A stretch of DNA of 64,000 bases from Clostridium sp. OM02-18AC (lineage in GTDB: Bacteria; Bacillota; Clostridia; Lachnospirales; Lachnospiraceae), in assembly GCF_003481825.1 (NCBI RefSeq), contig NZ_QULW01000010.1, forward strand, positions 74,673 to 138,672. The letters are read 5' to 3'. Within the stretch, counting starts at the first letter, position 1. Every line of letters starts with the position of its first letter. A program made the translations under genes and the position numbers. Below the pieces are notes generated by a model. It was not told the origin of the DNA. It did no database searches and saw only the letters and a list, made by a program, of their open reading frames with translations. Positions 35,244-43,932 of this stretch are shown here, one piece after another.

Positions 35244-36716
35244 ATGAAAAAGAAAATCGAAACACCCCTTCAGGGATACCTCTCCAGCATTGTCGCCTTC
35301 ATTATCGCAACCGCATTTGGTATTGTTGTATTTTCTGCTGTTTCCCAACGTGCAGTAGAATCACTCGCCCAGTCAAAACTGATGATGAACGTTTCCAGGC
35401 AGAGCGTACATTTTGAAGATATTCTGGACGTCAACTACCAGTTTCTGGATGGAGTTGCCGCACAGATTGGAAAAGATGGTGTTCTTCTCTCCCAGAAAAA
35501 CCAGGATATGCTTTCCGCCATCAAGTCCACCACTTCCATCAACCACGTCGCTCTGATCGAACCAGACGGCACTTCTCATTATGAAAATGGAGACGTAAAA
35601 GACGTTTCCCACCGCGATTATTTCAAGGAAGGCATTACCGGTCAGCGCATTCTGAGCGATCCAGTACAAAGCAGTGTCGACCACGAGACCAGAGTCATTC
35701 TCGGAGTTCCGGTCCTGCACAATGATTCCGTCATCGGACTTCTTGGGGCTTCCTACAATGTTACCGCACTCAACCACCTGATGTTTGATGACCTGTTTGG
35801 GAGCAAAGGATTTTGTATCATTATCGACGAGGATGGAAATATCATCACGCTGGACGGCAATTCCGACACGCAGAAAATCAGTTACACCGATAACTTTTTT
35901 GAATTTTTTGACAAATGGAATTTCCGCAGCAACAATTCTCTTCAGAAAATCCGTGATGCTTTCCAAACCCAGTCCGATGGTGTGCTGAAACTGATCCAGC
36001 CGGAAGATCCAGATTCCAGCCGCTACATTGCCTACACACCACTCCACTTAAACAACTGGATGATGTGTTACATCATTCCCGTATCGGTTGCGAATGAGAG
36101 TTATATGTTTGTCCACGATTACGAACTGGCATTAAATGGTTATTTTATGGTTCTGGTTCTTTTGCTGATCTGGCGTATCGCCGTGATCCACACCAGGGAC
36201 CGGAAAGAACTGGTTCATTCCGCACAGATTGATGGTTTAACCGCTGTATATAATAAAGAACATACGCAGCCTGTCATAGATGCTTTTCTGCGAACATGCC
36301 GCCCAGACACCCTGCACGCTTTCCTGATCCTGGATATCGATAAATTCAAAGATGTAAACGATACCTGGGGACACGCCGTCGGAGATCTGATTCTCCAGCG
36401 CGTAGGTGCATTTTTGAAAAACCAGTTTCGGGATGACGATATCATCGGACGGATCGGCGGAGATGAATTTGTCATTCTCATGAAAAATATCGGCAACAAA
36501 GACATTGCGTTAAACCGGGTAGAAACCATGCTGAATCAGATTCGTTCCATCAAACAACCGGAAATGGACAACCAGTCCATCACATTCAGCGTTGGTGTTG
36601 CTTTCAGCCCGGAACAGGGAATCCGTTTTGACAATCTGTACCGCAACGCAGACAAAGCGCTTTACCAGACCAAGCGCGGCGGACGCAATAACTACACCGT
36701 ATATGAAAAAGCATAA
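35244..36716 (+). CDS. membrane diguanylate cyclase with Cache-type sensor domain
   Basis: A 490-residue protein. It has a first membrane helix (about 13-35), an extracytoplasmic dCache-like domain (about 40-285, with RDYFKEGITGQ and GVPVLHNDSVIGLLGAS), a second helix (about 297-317) and a cytoplasmic GGDEF domain. The active-site motif GGDEF is intact (about residue 404), as is the DIDKFKDVNDTWGH block. It should make cyclic di-GMP in response to a small external ligand. No RxxD inhibitory site is evident before the motif. GAGGTGA fixes the ATG at 35244. It is monocistronic; the terminator is shared with rplT. Confidence 0.9.
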   Translation: MKKKIETPLQGYLSSIVAFIIATAFGIVVFSAVSQRAVESLAQSKLMMNVSRQSVHFEDILDVNYQFLDGVAAQIGKDGVLLSQKNQDMLSAIKSTTSINHVALIEPDGTSHYENGDVKDVSHRDYFKEGITGQRILSDPVQSSVDHETRVILGVPVLHNDSVIGLLGASYNVTALNHLMFDDLFGSKGFCIIIDEDGNIITLDGNSDTQKISYTDNFFEFFDKWNFRSNNSLQKIRDAFQTQSDGVLKLIQPEDPDSSRYIAYTPLHLNNWMMCYIIPVSVANESYMFVHDYELALNGYFMVLVLLLIWRIAVIHTRDRKELVHSAQIDGLTAVYNKEHTQPVIDAFLRTCRPDTLHAFLILDIDKFKDVNDTWGHAVGDLILQRVGAFLKNQFRDDDIIGRIGGDEFVILMKNIGNKDIALNRVETMLNQIRSIKQPEMDNQSITFSVGVAFSPEQGIRFDNLYRNADKALYQTKRGGRNNYTVYEKA

Positions 36717-36724
36717 CAAACAGC

Positions 36725-36758
36725 AAAAAGAGGACCGGCAAATGCCGATCCTCTTTTT
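36725..36758. terminator. bidirectional terminator between the diguanylate cyclase and rplT
   Basis: AAAAAGAGGACCGGC / GCCGATCCTCTTTTT around a three-base loop. It serves both converging transcripts. Confidence 0.85.
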
Positions 36759-36778
36759 ATGTTCTTTTATAAAGCCTA

Positions 36779-37135
36779 TTAAGCTAATTTAGCTTTTGCA
36801 AGCTCAGCCAGTTTTGCGAAGCCCTCAGCATCGTTGATAGCCATGTCAGACAGAACTTTACGGTTCATCTCAACACCAGCCAGCTTTAAGCCATACATGA
36901 ACTTGCTGTAGGACAGACCATTGATACGTGCTGCTGCGTTGATACGAGCGATCCACAGCTGACGGAACTGTCTCTTTCTCTGCTTACGGCCTGCGTAGGA
37001 GCTGGTCAGAGCTCTCATTACAGACTGCTTTGCTACTCTATACTGTTTAGAACGTGCTCCTCTGTAGCCTTTAGCCATTTTCAGCACTCTATTGTGTTTC
37101 TTCTTTGCGTTCATACCGCCTTTAATTCTTGCCAT
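36779..37135 (-). CDS. rplT: 50S ribosomal protein L20
   Basis: A 118-residue basic protein (MARIKGGMNAKKKHNRVLKM..., RKQRKRQFRQLWIARINAAAR). It binds 23S rRNA early in 50S assembly and represses its own operon by binding the mRNA leader. It is the last gene of infC-rpmI-rplT, 33 nt after rpmI. Length and sequence are canonical. Confidence 0.98.
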   Translation of the reverse strand: MARIKGGMNAKKKHNRVLKMAKGYRGARSKQYRVAKQSVMRALTSSYAGRKQRKRQFRQLWIARINAAARINGLSYSKFMYGLKLAGVEMNRKVLSDMAINDAEGFAKLAELAKAKLA

Positions 37136-37168
37136 CGGTTTTTCCTCCTTCTTAATCTAATCAGTCTA

Positions 37169-37366
37169 TTACAGATATGGTAAAATCTTCTTCATTACCT
37201 TTGCGTTGGTGGAATCGGTAACGATATCTTTTCTAAGGTTTCTCTTTCTCTTGGTAGACTTCTTAGTTAAGATGTGAGATTTGTATGCTTTATTTCTTAC
37301 CAGCTTACCGGTACCGGTCTTTTTGAAACGTTTTGCAGCTGCTCTGCTTGTTTTTAATTTAGGCAT
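37169..37366 (-). CDS. rpmI: 50S ribosomal protein L35
   Basis: A 65-residue highly basic protein (MPKLKTSRAAAKRFKKTGTG..., HILTKKSTKRKRNLR), canonical L35. It lies between infC and rplT with 33-nt gaps on both sides; AGGAGG precedes its ATG. Confidence 0.98.
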   Translation of the reverse strand: MPKLKTSRAAAKRFKKTGTGKLVRNKAYKSHILTKKSTKRKRNLRKDIVTDSTNAKVMKKILPYL

Positions 37367-37399
37367 TATAACTTCCTCCTTAATTCTTTCTCTTTGCTT

Positions 37400-37906
37400 T
37401 TACTTCTTGGCAGTCAAAAACATAACCATGCTTCTTCCTTCCACTTTGGAAGGTTTGTCGATGGTTGCAATATCTTTTAAGCTCTCAGCAAAATCGTCCA
37501 GGATATACTTAGACTTGGACATATGTGCCATCTCACGACCACGGAAACGTAAGGTAACTTTGACTTTGTCTCCCTTTTCCAGGAATTTCCGTGCTGCGCC
37601 CGTTTTTGTGTTTAAGTCGTTGGTGTCAATGTTCGGAGACAACCGCACTTCCTTAACCTCGATTACCTTCTGTTTTTTTCTAGCTTCTTTCTCTTTTCTT
37701 GCCAGTTCGTAACGATATTTACCGTAATCGATAATCTTACAAACCGGTGGCTTCGCCGTCGGAGCAATTTTTACAAGATCCAGTTCTGCGTCCTGAGCCA
37801 GTTTGAAGGCTTCTTTCGCAGACATGATTCCCAGCTGCTCGCCGTCCGCACCAATCAATCGAACTTCTTTGTCTCTGATCTGTTCGTTAATCATTAACTC
37901 GCTAAT
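37400..37906 (-). CDS. infC: translation initiation factor IF-3 (predicted AUU start)
   Basis: A 168-residue IF-3 that checks start codons on the 30S subunit. An N-domain (INEQIRDKEVRLIG), a Lys-rich linker (ARKEKEARKKQK) and a C-domain are present. An ATG lies at 37892-37894 but has no Shine-Dalgarno. Twelve bases upstream, in frame, is ATT (37904-37906) reading (M)SELMINEQIR, seven bases after GGGGGTG. In E. coli and Geobacillus infC begins with AUU, which lets IF-3 limit its own translation. The same is predicted here, with moderate certainty for the exact start. Confidence 0.93.
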   Translation of the reverse strand: MSELMINEQIRDKEVRLIGADGEQLGIMSAKEAFKLAQDAELDLVKIAPTAKPPVCKIIDYGKYRYELARKEKEARKKQKVIEVKEVRLSPNIDTNDLNTKTGAARKFLEKGDKVKVTLRFRGREMAHMSKSKYILDDFAESLKDIATIDKPSKVEGRSMVMFLTAKK

Positions 37907-38105
37907 AGTCGTGCACCCCCATCATAGAATTCTGCATGTTTGTTTTTCTGCATAAAAAAAGTAGATAGAATATTCTACCCACCCTCAAAAGCATCGCATA
38001 GGACGTCGTTGCCGCCGCATATACGCATTCTTTGCTATAAACCAGGGTCACTTGCTCGTGCCGAGGTGAGGTGGATACCTACTTTCCTGTGTTGTTCTCA
38101 CAACT
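37907..38105 (-). ncRNA. L20-type autoregulatory leader of infC-rpmI-rplT
   Basis: About 200 nt of untranslated leader on the minus strand. It contains conserved-looking segments (GTAGGTATCCACCTCACCTCGG, only partly quoted) and ends in an intrinsic terminator, GGGTAGAATATTCTATCTAC (37961-37983) followed by TTTTTTT, before the infC ribosome-binding site. This arrangement fits the Firmicute L20 leader, in which L20 binding favours premature termination. The family match is from memory of its layout, not from a covariance search. Confidence 0.72.
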
Positions 38106-38111
38106 TTCATT

Positions 38112-38140
38112 ACTATACTATGAATCCCCGGAAAAGTCAA
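38112..38140 (-). promoter_or_regulatory. promoter of infC-rpmI-rplT, nested in an inverted repeat
   Basis: Minus strand TTGACT (38135-38140), 17 nt, TATAGT (38112-38117). The arms of a 12-bp inverted repeat (ATCCCCGGAAAA / TTTTCCGGGGAT, about 38123-38158) straddle the -35, and one arm lies in the spacer. The rest of the roughly 170-nt gap to the DUF1540 gene is T-rich with no reading frame. Confidence 0.7.
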
Positions 38141-38280
38141 GCGATTTTTCCGGGGATTTTTCATTTTTTCCAGAAAACTTTTTCCAGAAATTTTCCAGAA
38201 ATCATTTTCGAGGTTTTGTCTCTGCTTTTATTTCTGCTTTTTTGATTTTTTGCGATTCATTTTACCTCTACAGGACACAT

Positions 38281-38595
38281 TTAATTTTTTTCAAACGTCG
38301 TGCAGAGTGTCTGCTCCGCCCTGCTTGCGCCGTCTCCCGCAATGCCGATATGCTCGGCTGCGCAGCGGTGATTTTCATTGTAAATGCACTGCACTGCCTC
38401 GCAGGAAACCTCCAGGCGGCTTTCTGGTGTCTTAAAGACATTTTTAAAGAGACCACCTTTGTTTTCGTCGAAGCTTCCGCAGCAGGTCTGCTCTTTTTCT
38501 TTTGCATCATGGCCATCTACCATGATAGCCTGCTTACAGCAGCAGTTATCTGCATTGTGAAGACAGTTTGTTACGTTGCACTCTAATTTCGTCAT
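38281..38595 (-). CDS. cysteine-rich protein with two DUF1540 repeats
   Basis: A 104-residue protein with two repeats of the DUF1540 pattern: CNVTNCLHNADNCCCKQAI...CCGSF (about 6-45) and CEAVQCIYNENHRCAAEHI...LCTTF (about 65-101). The spacing of cysteines suggests metal binding, but no function is established for the family. There is no signal peptide. CAGGAGGT is spaced for the ATG at 38593-38595, not for the ATG three codons upstream that abuts it. It lies alone between the thrS terminator and the infC promoter. Confidence 0.82.
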   Translation of the reverse strand: MTKLECNVTNCLHNADNCCCKQAIMVDGHDAKEKEQTCCGSFDENKGGLFKNVFKTPESRLEVSCEAVQCIYNENHRCAAEHIGIAGDGASRAEQTLCTTFEKN

Positions 38596-38659
38596 GGAAC
38601 CCATACCTCCTGTTTCTTATTTTAAATAATTCCACAGGACTAGTATGGACTTTTTCATT

Positions 38660-38709
38660 AAAAAAATACGTTGCTGCTCACACATCACGCAAACAACAAC
38701 GTATTTTTT
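38660..38709 (-). terminator. terminator of thrS
   Basis: AAATACGTTG (38664-38673) / CAACGTATTT (38697-38706), with T-rich flanks on both strands. Confidence 0.72.
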
Positions 38710-38752
38710 ATTTCTGCACTAGCATTGTACCGTCATTATTTTTGTTCCGGTA

Positions 38753-40690
38753 TTATTTCTGCTCTGGTTTTACTTCCACAGCACGTACTTCTCTGGAAGC
38801 AATTTCCTTTTTGATGTCTTCAATGAAGCTCTCTAAGGACTTCTGTCCCTCATCGCCTTTGAAACGGCTGCGGACAGATACAACGCCCTCTTCCTCTTCC
38901 TTCTGCCCTACGACCAGCATGTACGGAATCTTGTTTTTCTGTGCTTCGCGGATCTTGTAGCCAATCTTCTCGGAACGGGTATCTACCTCGGTGCGGATAT
39001 CAGCAGCATCCAGGGCAGCCTTTACCTTCTCTGCATAATCCATGTACTTATCAGAGATCGGCAGTACCTTTACCTGTACCGGAGCCAGCCAGGTCGGGAA
39101 TGCACCTGCGAAATGCTCGATCAGGATACCGATGAAACGCTCGATAGAACCGAATGCTACACGGTGGATCATGATCGGACGATGTTTCTCGCCGTCTGCA
39201 CCAATGTACTCCAGCTCAAAGCGCTGCGGAAGCTGGAAGTCAAGCTGGATGGTACCGCACTGCCAGGTTCTTCCGATCGCATCTACCAGGTGGAAGTCGA
39301 TCTTCGGGCCGTAGAATGCGCCGTCACCTTCATTTACCACATAATCCAGGCCCATCTCATCCAGGGCATTTCTCAGACCGTCTGTAGCCATCTCCCAGTC
39401 TTCGTCACTTCCCATGCTGTCTTCCGGACGGGTAGAAAGCTCTACATGATATTTGAAACCGAACAGTTTATATACGCTGTCGATCAGCTGTGCAACGCCC
39501 TTGATCTCGTCCTTGATCTGCTCCGGAGTCATGAAGATGTGTGCATCGTCCTGCGTAAAGCAGCGTACACGCATCAGGCCGTGAAGCTGACCAGATTTCT
39601 CATGACGGTGAACCAGTCCAAGCTCGCCCATACGGAGCGGAAGATCACGGTAAGAACGCGGCTCAGATGCATAAACCAGAACGCCGCCCGGGCAGTTCAT
39701 CGGCTTGATCGCATAATCCTGGTCATCGATGACTGTGGTATACATGTTATCCTTATAATGATCCCAGTGACCCGAGGTCTCCCACAGGCTTCTGTTTAAG
39801 ATAACCGGGGTGGAAATTTCTACATAACCAGCCTTCTTATGGATCTCTCTCCAGTACTCTAACAGGGTGTTCTTTAATACCATGCCCTTCGGTAAGAAGA
39901 ACGGGAAGCCAGGACCAGCCTCGTGCATCATGAACAGACCAAGCTCTTTGCCCAGTTTTCTGTGATCACGCTTCTTTGCTTCCTCGATCATGGTTAAGTA
40001 TGCTTCCAGCTCTTCTTTCTTTGCGAATGCAGTTGCATAGATACGGGTCAGCATCTTGTTGTGCTCATTGCCTCTCCAGTATGCACCGGCAATGCTGGTC
40101 AGTTTGTAAGCCTTTCCAACCTCTTTGGTATTCATTAAGTGCGGGCCTGCGCAAAGATCGGTAAACTCACCCTGCTTGTAGAAGCTGATCTCTTCGCCTT
40201 CCGGAAGATCCTCGATCAGTTCAACTTTGTACGGCTCCTCTTTCTCTTTCATGAGTGCCAGTGCCTCTTCTCTCGGAAGAGTAAAACGCTCCAACGGAAG
40301 TGCCTCTTTGATGATTTTCTTCATCTCAGCTTCAATCTTTTCGAGATCTTCTGCAGTGATCGTGGTCTCGAAATCAATATCGTAGTAAAAACCATCTGCG
40401 ATAGACGGACCGATTGCCAGTTTTGCGCTCGGATACAGTCTCTTGATCGCCTGGGCCATAACATGGCTTGCGGTGTGACGAAGTGCTGCAAGTCCTGCTT
40501 CATCCTTTGCAGTCAGGATATTCAGCTCGCAGTCCTTGTCGATAACGGTACGCAGATCTTCGGTCTCGCCGTTTACCTCGCCGGCACATGCAACACGTGC
40601 CAGTCCTTCGCTGATGTCACGGGCAATATCGATAATGGACATAGCCTGTGCATACTCTTTTTTGCTTCCATCTTTTAATGTGATGATCAT
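38753..40690 (-). CDS. thrS: threonyl-tRNA synthetase
   Basis: A 645-residue class II synthetase. It has an N-terminal TGS domain (1-60), the editing domain with HTASHVMAQAI and a zinc-binding TDLCAGPHL block, catalytic motifs including NMYTTVIDD..IKPMNCPG and RMGELGLVHRHE, motif 3 GSIERFIGILIEH and an anticodon-binding C-terminus. The open frame extends 44 codons upstream into the T-box leader, but AGGAGGAAAAAAGC directly precedes the ATG at 40688-40690. Expression should follow charged tRNA-Thr levels through the T-box. Confidence 0.97.
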   Translation of the reverse strand: MIITLKDGSKKEYAQAMSIIDIARDISEGLARVACAGEVNGETEDLRTVIDKDCELNILTAKDEAGLAALRHTASHVMAQAIKRLYPSAKLAIGPSIADGFYYDIDFETTITAEDLEKIEAEMKKIIKEALPLERFTLPREEALALMKEKEEPYKVELIEDLPEGEEISFYKQGEFTDLCAGPHLMNTKEVGKAYKLTSIAGAYWRGNEHNKMLTRIYATAFAKKEELEAYLTMIEEAKKRDHRKLGKELGLFMMHEAGPGFPFFLPKGMVLKNTLLEYWREIHKKAGYVEISTPVILNRSLWETSGHWDHYKDNMYTTVIDDQDYAIKPMNCPGGVLVYASEPRSYRDLPLRMGELGLVHRHEKSGQLHGLMRVRCFTQDDAHIFMTPEQIKDEIKGVAQLIDSVYKLFGFKYHVELSTRPEDSMGSDEDWEMATDGLRNALDEMGLDYVVNEGDGAFYGPKIDFHLVDAIGRTWQCGTIQLDFQLPQRFELEYIGADGEKHRPIMIHRVAFGSIERFIGILIEHFAGAFPTWLAPVQVKVLPISDKYMDYAEKVKAALDAADIRTEVDTRSEKIGYKIREAQKNKIPYMLVVGQKEEEEGVVSVRSRFKGDEGQKSLESFIEDIKKEIASREVRAVEVKPEQK

Positions 40691-40790
40691 GCTTTTTTCC
40701 TCCTGGTATTTTTCTTTCTTATGATACAAGGGACGATAAGTTTTGGTAAGCGATGCAAAACCTCCACAAACAAATTTTGCATACGGAAAT

Positions 40791-41067
40791 AAAAAAGTCC
40801 CCTGCCTGATGTGTTTCCACACCAGACAAGGGACGACAATTCATTTATCGCGGTTCCACCCTGTTTGCTGCCTGAATGTAAATTCACACAGCCGCTTCAT
40901 TCTGATGGTAACGGAATCACCGGATCCGATTAAGGACCACTCCGAGCTGGTTTTCCTACCGGTTTTCTCATAAGATGCTCGCACCAGATGCACCTCTCTC
41001 TGCATGATCCTGCCGAAGTACTCTTCTCATCAACGTGTTCGTAAATATGAAACTTTTCTCATATCTG
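40791..41067 (-). promoter_or_regulatory. T-box leader of thrS (threonine)
   Basis: Minus-strand leader with the T-box core AGGGTGGAACCGCG (40849-40862) and a stem I region including GGTGCGAGC. It ends in the terminator GTCCC...GGGAC (40797-40834) plus TTTTTT. In stem I, GAAA-ACC-AGC places a Thr codon, ACC (40949-40951), at the specifier position. Uncharged tRNA-Thr would stabilise the antiterminator and allow thrS transcription. Confidence 0.92.
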
Positions 41068-41073
41068 TCACTG

Positions 41074-41101
41074 ATTATAGCACGGTCGGAAAATATGTCA
41101 A
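41074..41101 (-). promoter_or_regulatory. promoter of the thrS T-box transcript
   Basis: Minus strand TTGACA (41096-41101), 16 nt, TATAAT (41074-41079). Confidence 0.72.
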
Positions 41102-41181
41102 GCATAAAAATTTTGCTAAAATCATTCCAAACTATTTGGAAAGGTGCCTGAAAATTTCTTTCAAAACTGGCAGAGTCTGAC

Positions 41182-42801
41182 TTAGTTCATGCTCGCATTC
41201 AGCATCCGCATAGCACCAAGACAGCTGAGCGGATTTCCATCCACATCATATAACTGACCATCCTGCACAAAATTATATACATGAATATTGTCCAGATATA
41301 CATCTCCGTCCGTTTCAAAGGTTACGTCATAGAAGCCTTTGCGTCCAAGGTTCAGATCATACTGGTTTGGTCCATTTACTTCTACCGTCTGACTCATGGA
41401 ACCAAGCTTTACCGTCAGTGTCACCGGCTCGTCGCTGTCCGCCGTAAAACGCACATGACCATCGTGGGTAGAACGCCCACCGATCCGGTGCCCAACCTTC
41501 TGTGACAGCCTGCCACCTTTCTGCAAAAAGAGCTGATTACTGTCATTTCGTTCTTTCACGGAACCTCCGGTCACTTCCCAGCCACGGGTACCAAGCGCAA
41601 ACTGATGATTGTAAACCGGATTATTGGTATAATTCCGGTAAGTCCAGATCGCATATCCGTTCGTGTAGGTACGCAGCGTATCTGGAAGCCCGGTAAGATA
41701 TGCCCCGCGATGACTTTCTGCCAGTCTGGCATTCTGCTCGAACCCTTCCGTCGCATCCATATAGAGAAGCTGGTCAATGAATACCGGCTTGCCTCCATTA
41801 TTGGAACGTACGATGGAAAGCTGCTCATTCATGGTCCGGATTGCTTCCTGTGCAGAAATCACAGCTCCGAAACTTTGTCCCATGGAAACACTGTACATCA
41901 AAGCCGTATGATCTGCATTTTTGCAGGCAAATGTCCCATAGTGGGCTGCTCCGACCTGTCCATTTTCATCGGCTGCATCGACCGGGTCAACATCAAGTCG
42001 GACCTCCATGGAAAGATTTGGAAATACTTTCTGCGTATCTTCCAGAAGATCATTTAAAAAATCATCGTAAAATTCGTAAAACAGTTTATAAGCATAACTG
42101 GTTCTGGACGGAATGTAGACATCATCAAATTTGGTAAAGCTTTCTGCCGGCTGATAATACTCATTCACCTGCTTTAAAGAGTAATGTTTTTTCAGCCATA
42201 CCTGATATCCACAGTCCTTTGCTGCTGTTCTGCTGTTTGCGCCCTTTCCCAGATTTGCTGCATCTTCCACATAATTCCAGAAATCCTCCCAGGTGATAAA
42301 ACCTCCATGGAAGTTGGAATGCGCCGATGCCGTCCGGTAAATCTGCTTTGCGTATGCGAGCCAGGCAGCACGGGTGGAAGAATCCTTCAACAGTTCTTTA
42401 TAGCGTGTCGTCGCCACATCGTCTGAATAGTAGTCCCAGACATAACCAATTCTCAGTTCCACCATAAGTCCTTTTGCCTGCGCAGCCGACATTACCCTGT
42501 CCAGTTTCTGGAACGCATAACGGTTATAAGAGATTGGAAGCACGCCAGGCTGGAATTCGCGCCACGGAACCACCAGCACAATGCTGTTAAACCCATCTGC
42601 CGCGATCTGCGCCAGTTCCTCCTCCATGTGATCACTTTCCGAATTCCAGAAATTGCTCACCCAGGCATCTGACACATACGTTGCCGCTTTTAAATAAGAG
42701 GATGACGCCTCACTCTCTATCCCAGATACCGTCATTGCCGCCGCTGCCGCAAGCGCGGTCATGTTCATTCCAAGCATACGGACCAGACTATTCTTTCTCA
42801 T
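41182..42801 (-). CDS. secreted glycoside hydrolase-like protein
   Basis: A 539-residue exported protein. It has a signal peptide (about 1-33, with an ALAAAAAMTVSG core), a TIM-barrel glycosidase-like domain (about 45-400; GFNSIVLVVPWREFQPG, FITWEDFWNYVED with candidate acid/base Glu, GKPVFIDQLLYMD), and a C-terminal beta-sandwich (about 410-515) resembling a carbohydrate-binding module. It is closest in feel to GH5/GH42-type folds, but I cannot name the family or substrate. The ATG at 42799-42801 is chosen over a TTG 12 codons upstream because it opens a proper signal peptide. No sugar genes adjoin it. Confidence 0.66.
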   Translation of the reverse strand: MRKNSLVRMLGMNMTALAAAAAMTVSGIESEASSSYLKAATYVSDAWVSNFWNSESDHMEEELAQIAADGFNSIVLVVPWREFQPGVLPISYNRYAFQKLDRVMSAAQAKGLMVELRIGYVWDYYSDDVATTRYKELLKDSSTRAAWLAYAKQIYRTASAHSNFHGGFITWEDFWNYVEDAANLGKGANSRTAAKDCGYQVWLKKHYSLKQVNEYYQPAESFTKFDDVYIPSRTSYAYKLFYEFYDDFLNDLLEDTQKVFPNLSMEVRLDVDPVDAADENGQVGAAHYGTFACKNADHTALMYSVSMGQSFGAVISAQEAIRTMNEQLSIVRSNNGGKPVFIDQLLYMDATEGFEQNARLAESHRGAYLTGLPDTLRTYTNGYAIWTYRNYTNNPVYNHQFALGTRGWEVTGGSVKERNDSNQLFLQKGGRLSQKVGHRIGGRSTHDGHVRFTADSDEPVTLTVKLGSMSQTVEVNGPNQYDLNLGRKGFYDVTFETDGDVYLDNIHVYNFVQDGQLYDVDGNPLSCLGAMRMLNASMN

Positions 42802-42907
42802 ATGTAATGTAACCCCGCCATTTGTATTTCTTCGCAACTGCTGCGTAGCTCCACAGTCACATTTTTATTTTGCGTAACGTTTTTCGTCGTTCCTGCGCAA
42901 AAACCAG

Positions 42908-42920
42908 GTTACATTGTAAC
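42908..42920. promoter_or_regulatory. palindrome upstream of the glycosidase-like gene
   Basis: Perfect 13-base palindrome GTTACA-T-TGTAAC, about 110 nt before the start codon. A related half, GGTTACATTAC, overlaps the gene's start region. It may be an operator; no clean promoter was found in this 228-nt gap. Confidence 0.3.
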
Positions 42921-43029
42921 ATAGCTGCAGCGCATCCGTCAACGAAGCAGTATTGAATATGCAAGGTCACTGTATACAGGCAGAAATTATTCCTGCTCCC
43001 AGGCAGTAATTTTCTGGTTAACAAAAACA

Positions 43030-43923
43030 TTATTCTGCCGCATGATTTTCGCCCGTTGCATAATCAATCACAACACCCGGCTGCACATTATAAACGTAAA
43101 CGCAGTACGCGACTCCTGTCCCTTTATCTTCTACCGATTCCGCTTCCATCAGTACACCGGATGCTACCAGATTATTTTCCTCAAACACCGGAGTCACACG
43201 GTACAGCACATGGTTTTCTGTTTCCTTTACATAGTCTGCCACCAGGTTTTCAAATGGCAGCATACCATCTACATTCAGGTAACGCGTACCGGTGATCAGA
43301 TTTTTCTCATTCGCATTCTCCGCCGTCAGCTGGTATCCGATCAGGTGGCAGCGGTTGTAGAGATGTTTTCCATCGACAAACTCATATTCCGAAATCTGCC
43401 AGCCTGTGGGCTTCACCTTACTGATGGAACCGCGTTTTTCCGTCGGCATCAGATCGGTTCCTACGCTGGAATAGGCAGTACCGCAGCGTCCCAGCTCATC
43501 TAAGTCGCTGTAATACTCAAATGATTCGCTCGTCAGATCCGATTCGGTAAAGTATGGAACGTTTCCATTCACAACCGCATAAGGATCACCGGAATAAGGC
43601 GGGATAGCCGCCAGGTCCACATAAACTTCTACGCCAGCACCAATCTGAACACCGGAAGGATTTTCCACATCATACGTCTGCTGTCCCGGTGCAGAATTTC
43701 CCTGTCCCTGCACAGATGTTTCCGCAGTCGTCTCATATGCATCAAGAACCCGTTCTGCTGCCTGTTCCAGCCGCCCAATGTCTTTCCGGCTGACACCGAT
43801 CGCCGCGAGAATGATCGCCACAGCTGCAAGCTCTGCTGCTCTGCCCTTTTTCCCCTGTTTTGCCTTTTGATAACGCTTCACTCCGCGTTTTGCCTGATTA
43901 TAAACATTCTTTTTTCTGCCCAT
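43030..43923 (-). CDS. DNA/RNA non-specific endonuclease, EndA-like
   Basis: A 297-residue protein with a Lys/Arg-rich N-terminus, a hydrophobic segment (about 29-45) that may anchor it in the membrane, and a low-complexity linker. The nuclease domain (about 95-290) contains the catalytic histidine in NRCHLIGYQL (H193) and the downstream metal-site block NEKNLITGTRYLN. Relatives such as EndA degrade or nick external DNA during uptake. The usual DRGH motif reads NRCH, a common clostridial variant. AAGGAAG precedes the ATG. It lies 9 nt after a broken DUF5688-like gene. Confidence 0.85.
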   Translation of the reverse strand: MGRKKNVYNQAKRGVKRYQKAKQGKKGRAAELAAVAIILAAIGVSRKDIGRLEQAAERVLDAYETTAETSVQGQGNSAPGQQTYDVENPSGVQIGAGVEVYVDLAAIPPYSGDPYAVVNGNVPYFTESDLTSESFEYYSDLDELGRCGTAYSSVGTDLMPTEKRGSISKVKPTGWQISEYEFVDGKHLYNRCHLIGYQLTAENANEKNLITGTRYLNVDGMLPFENLVADYVKETENHVLYRVTPVFEENNLVASGVLMEAESVEDKGTGVAYCVYVYNVQPGVVIDYATGENHAAE

Positions 43924-43932
43924 ATTACTTCC

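Noticed and set aside
40690..40822. 44-residue N-terminal extension of thrS
   Set aside because: The extension reads through the T-box terminator hairpin, and the ATG at 40688-40690 has an AGGAGG site directly upstream.
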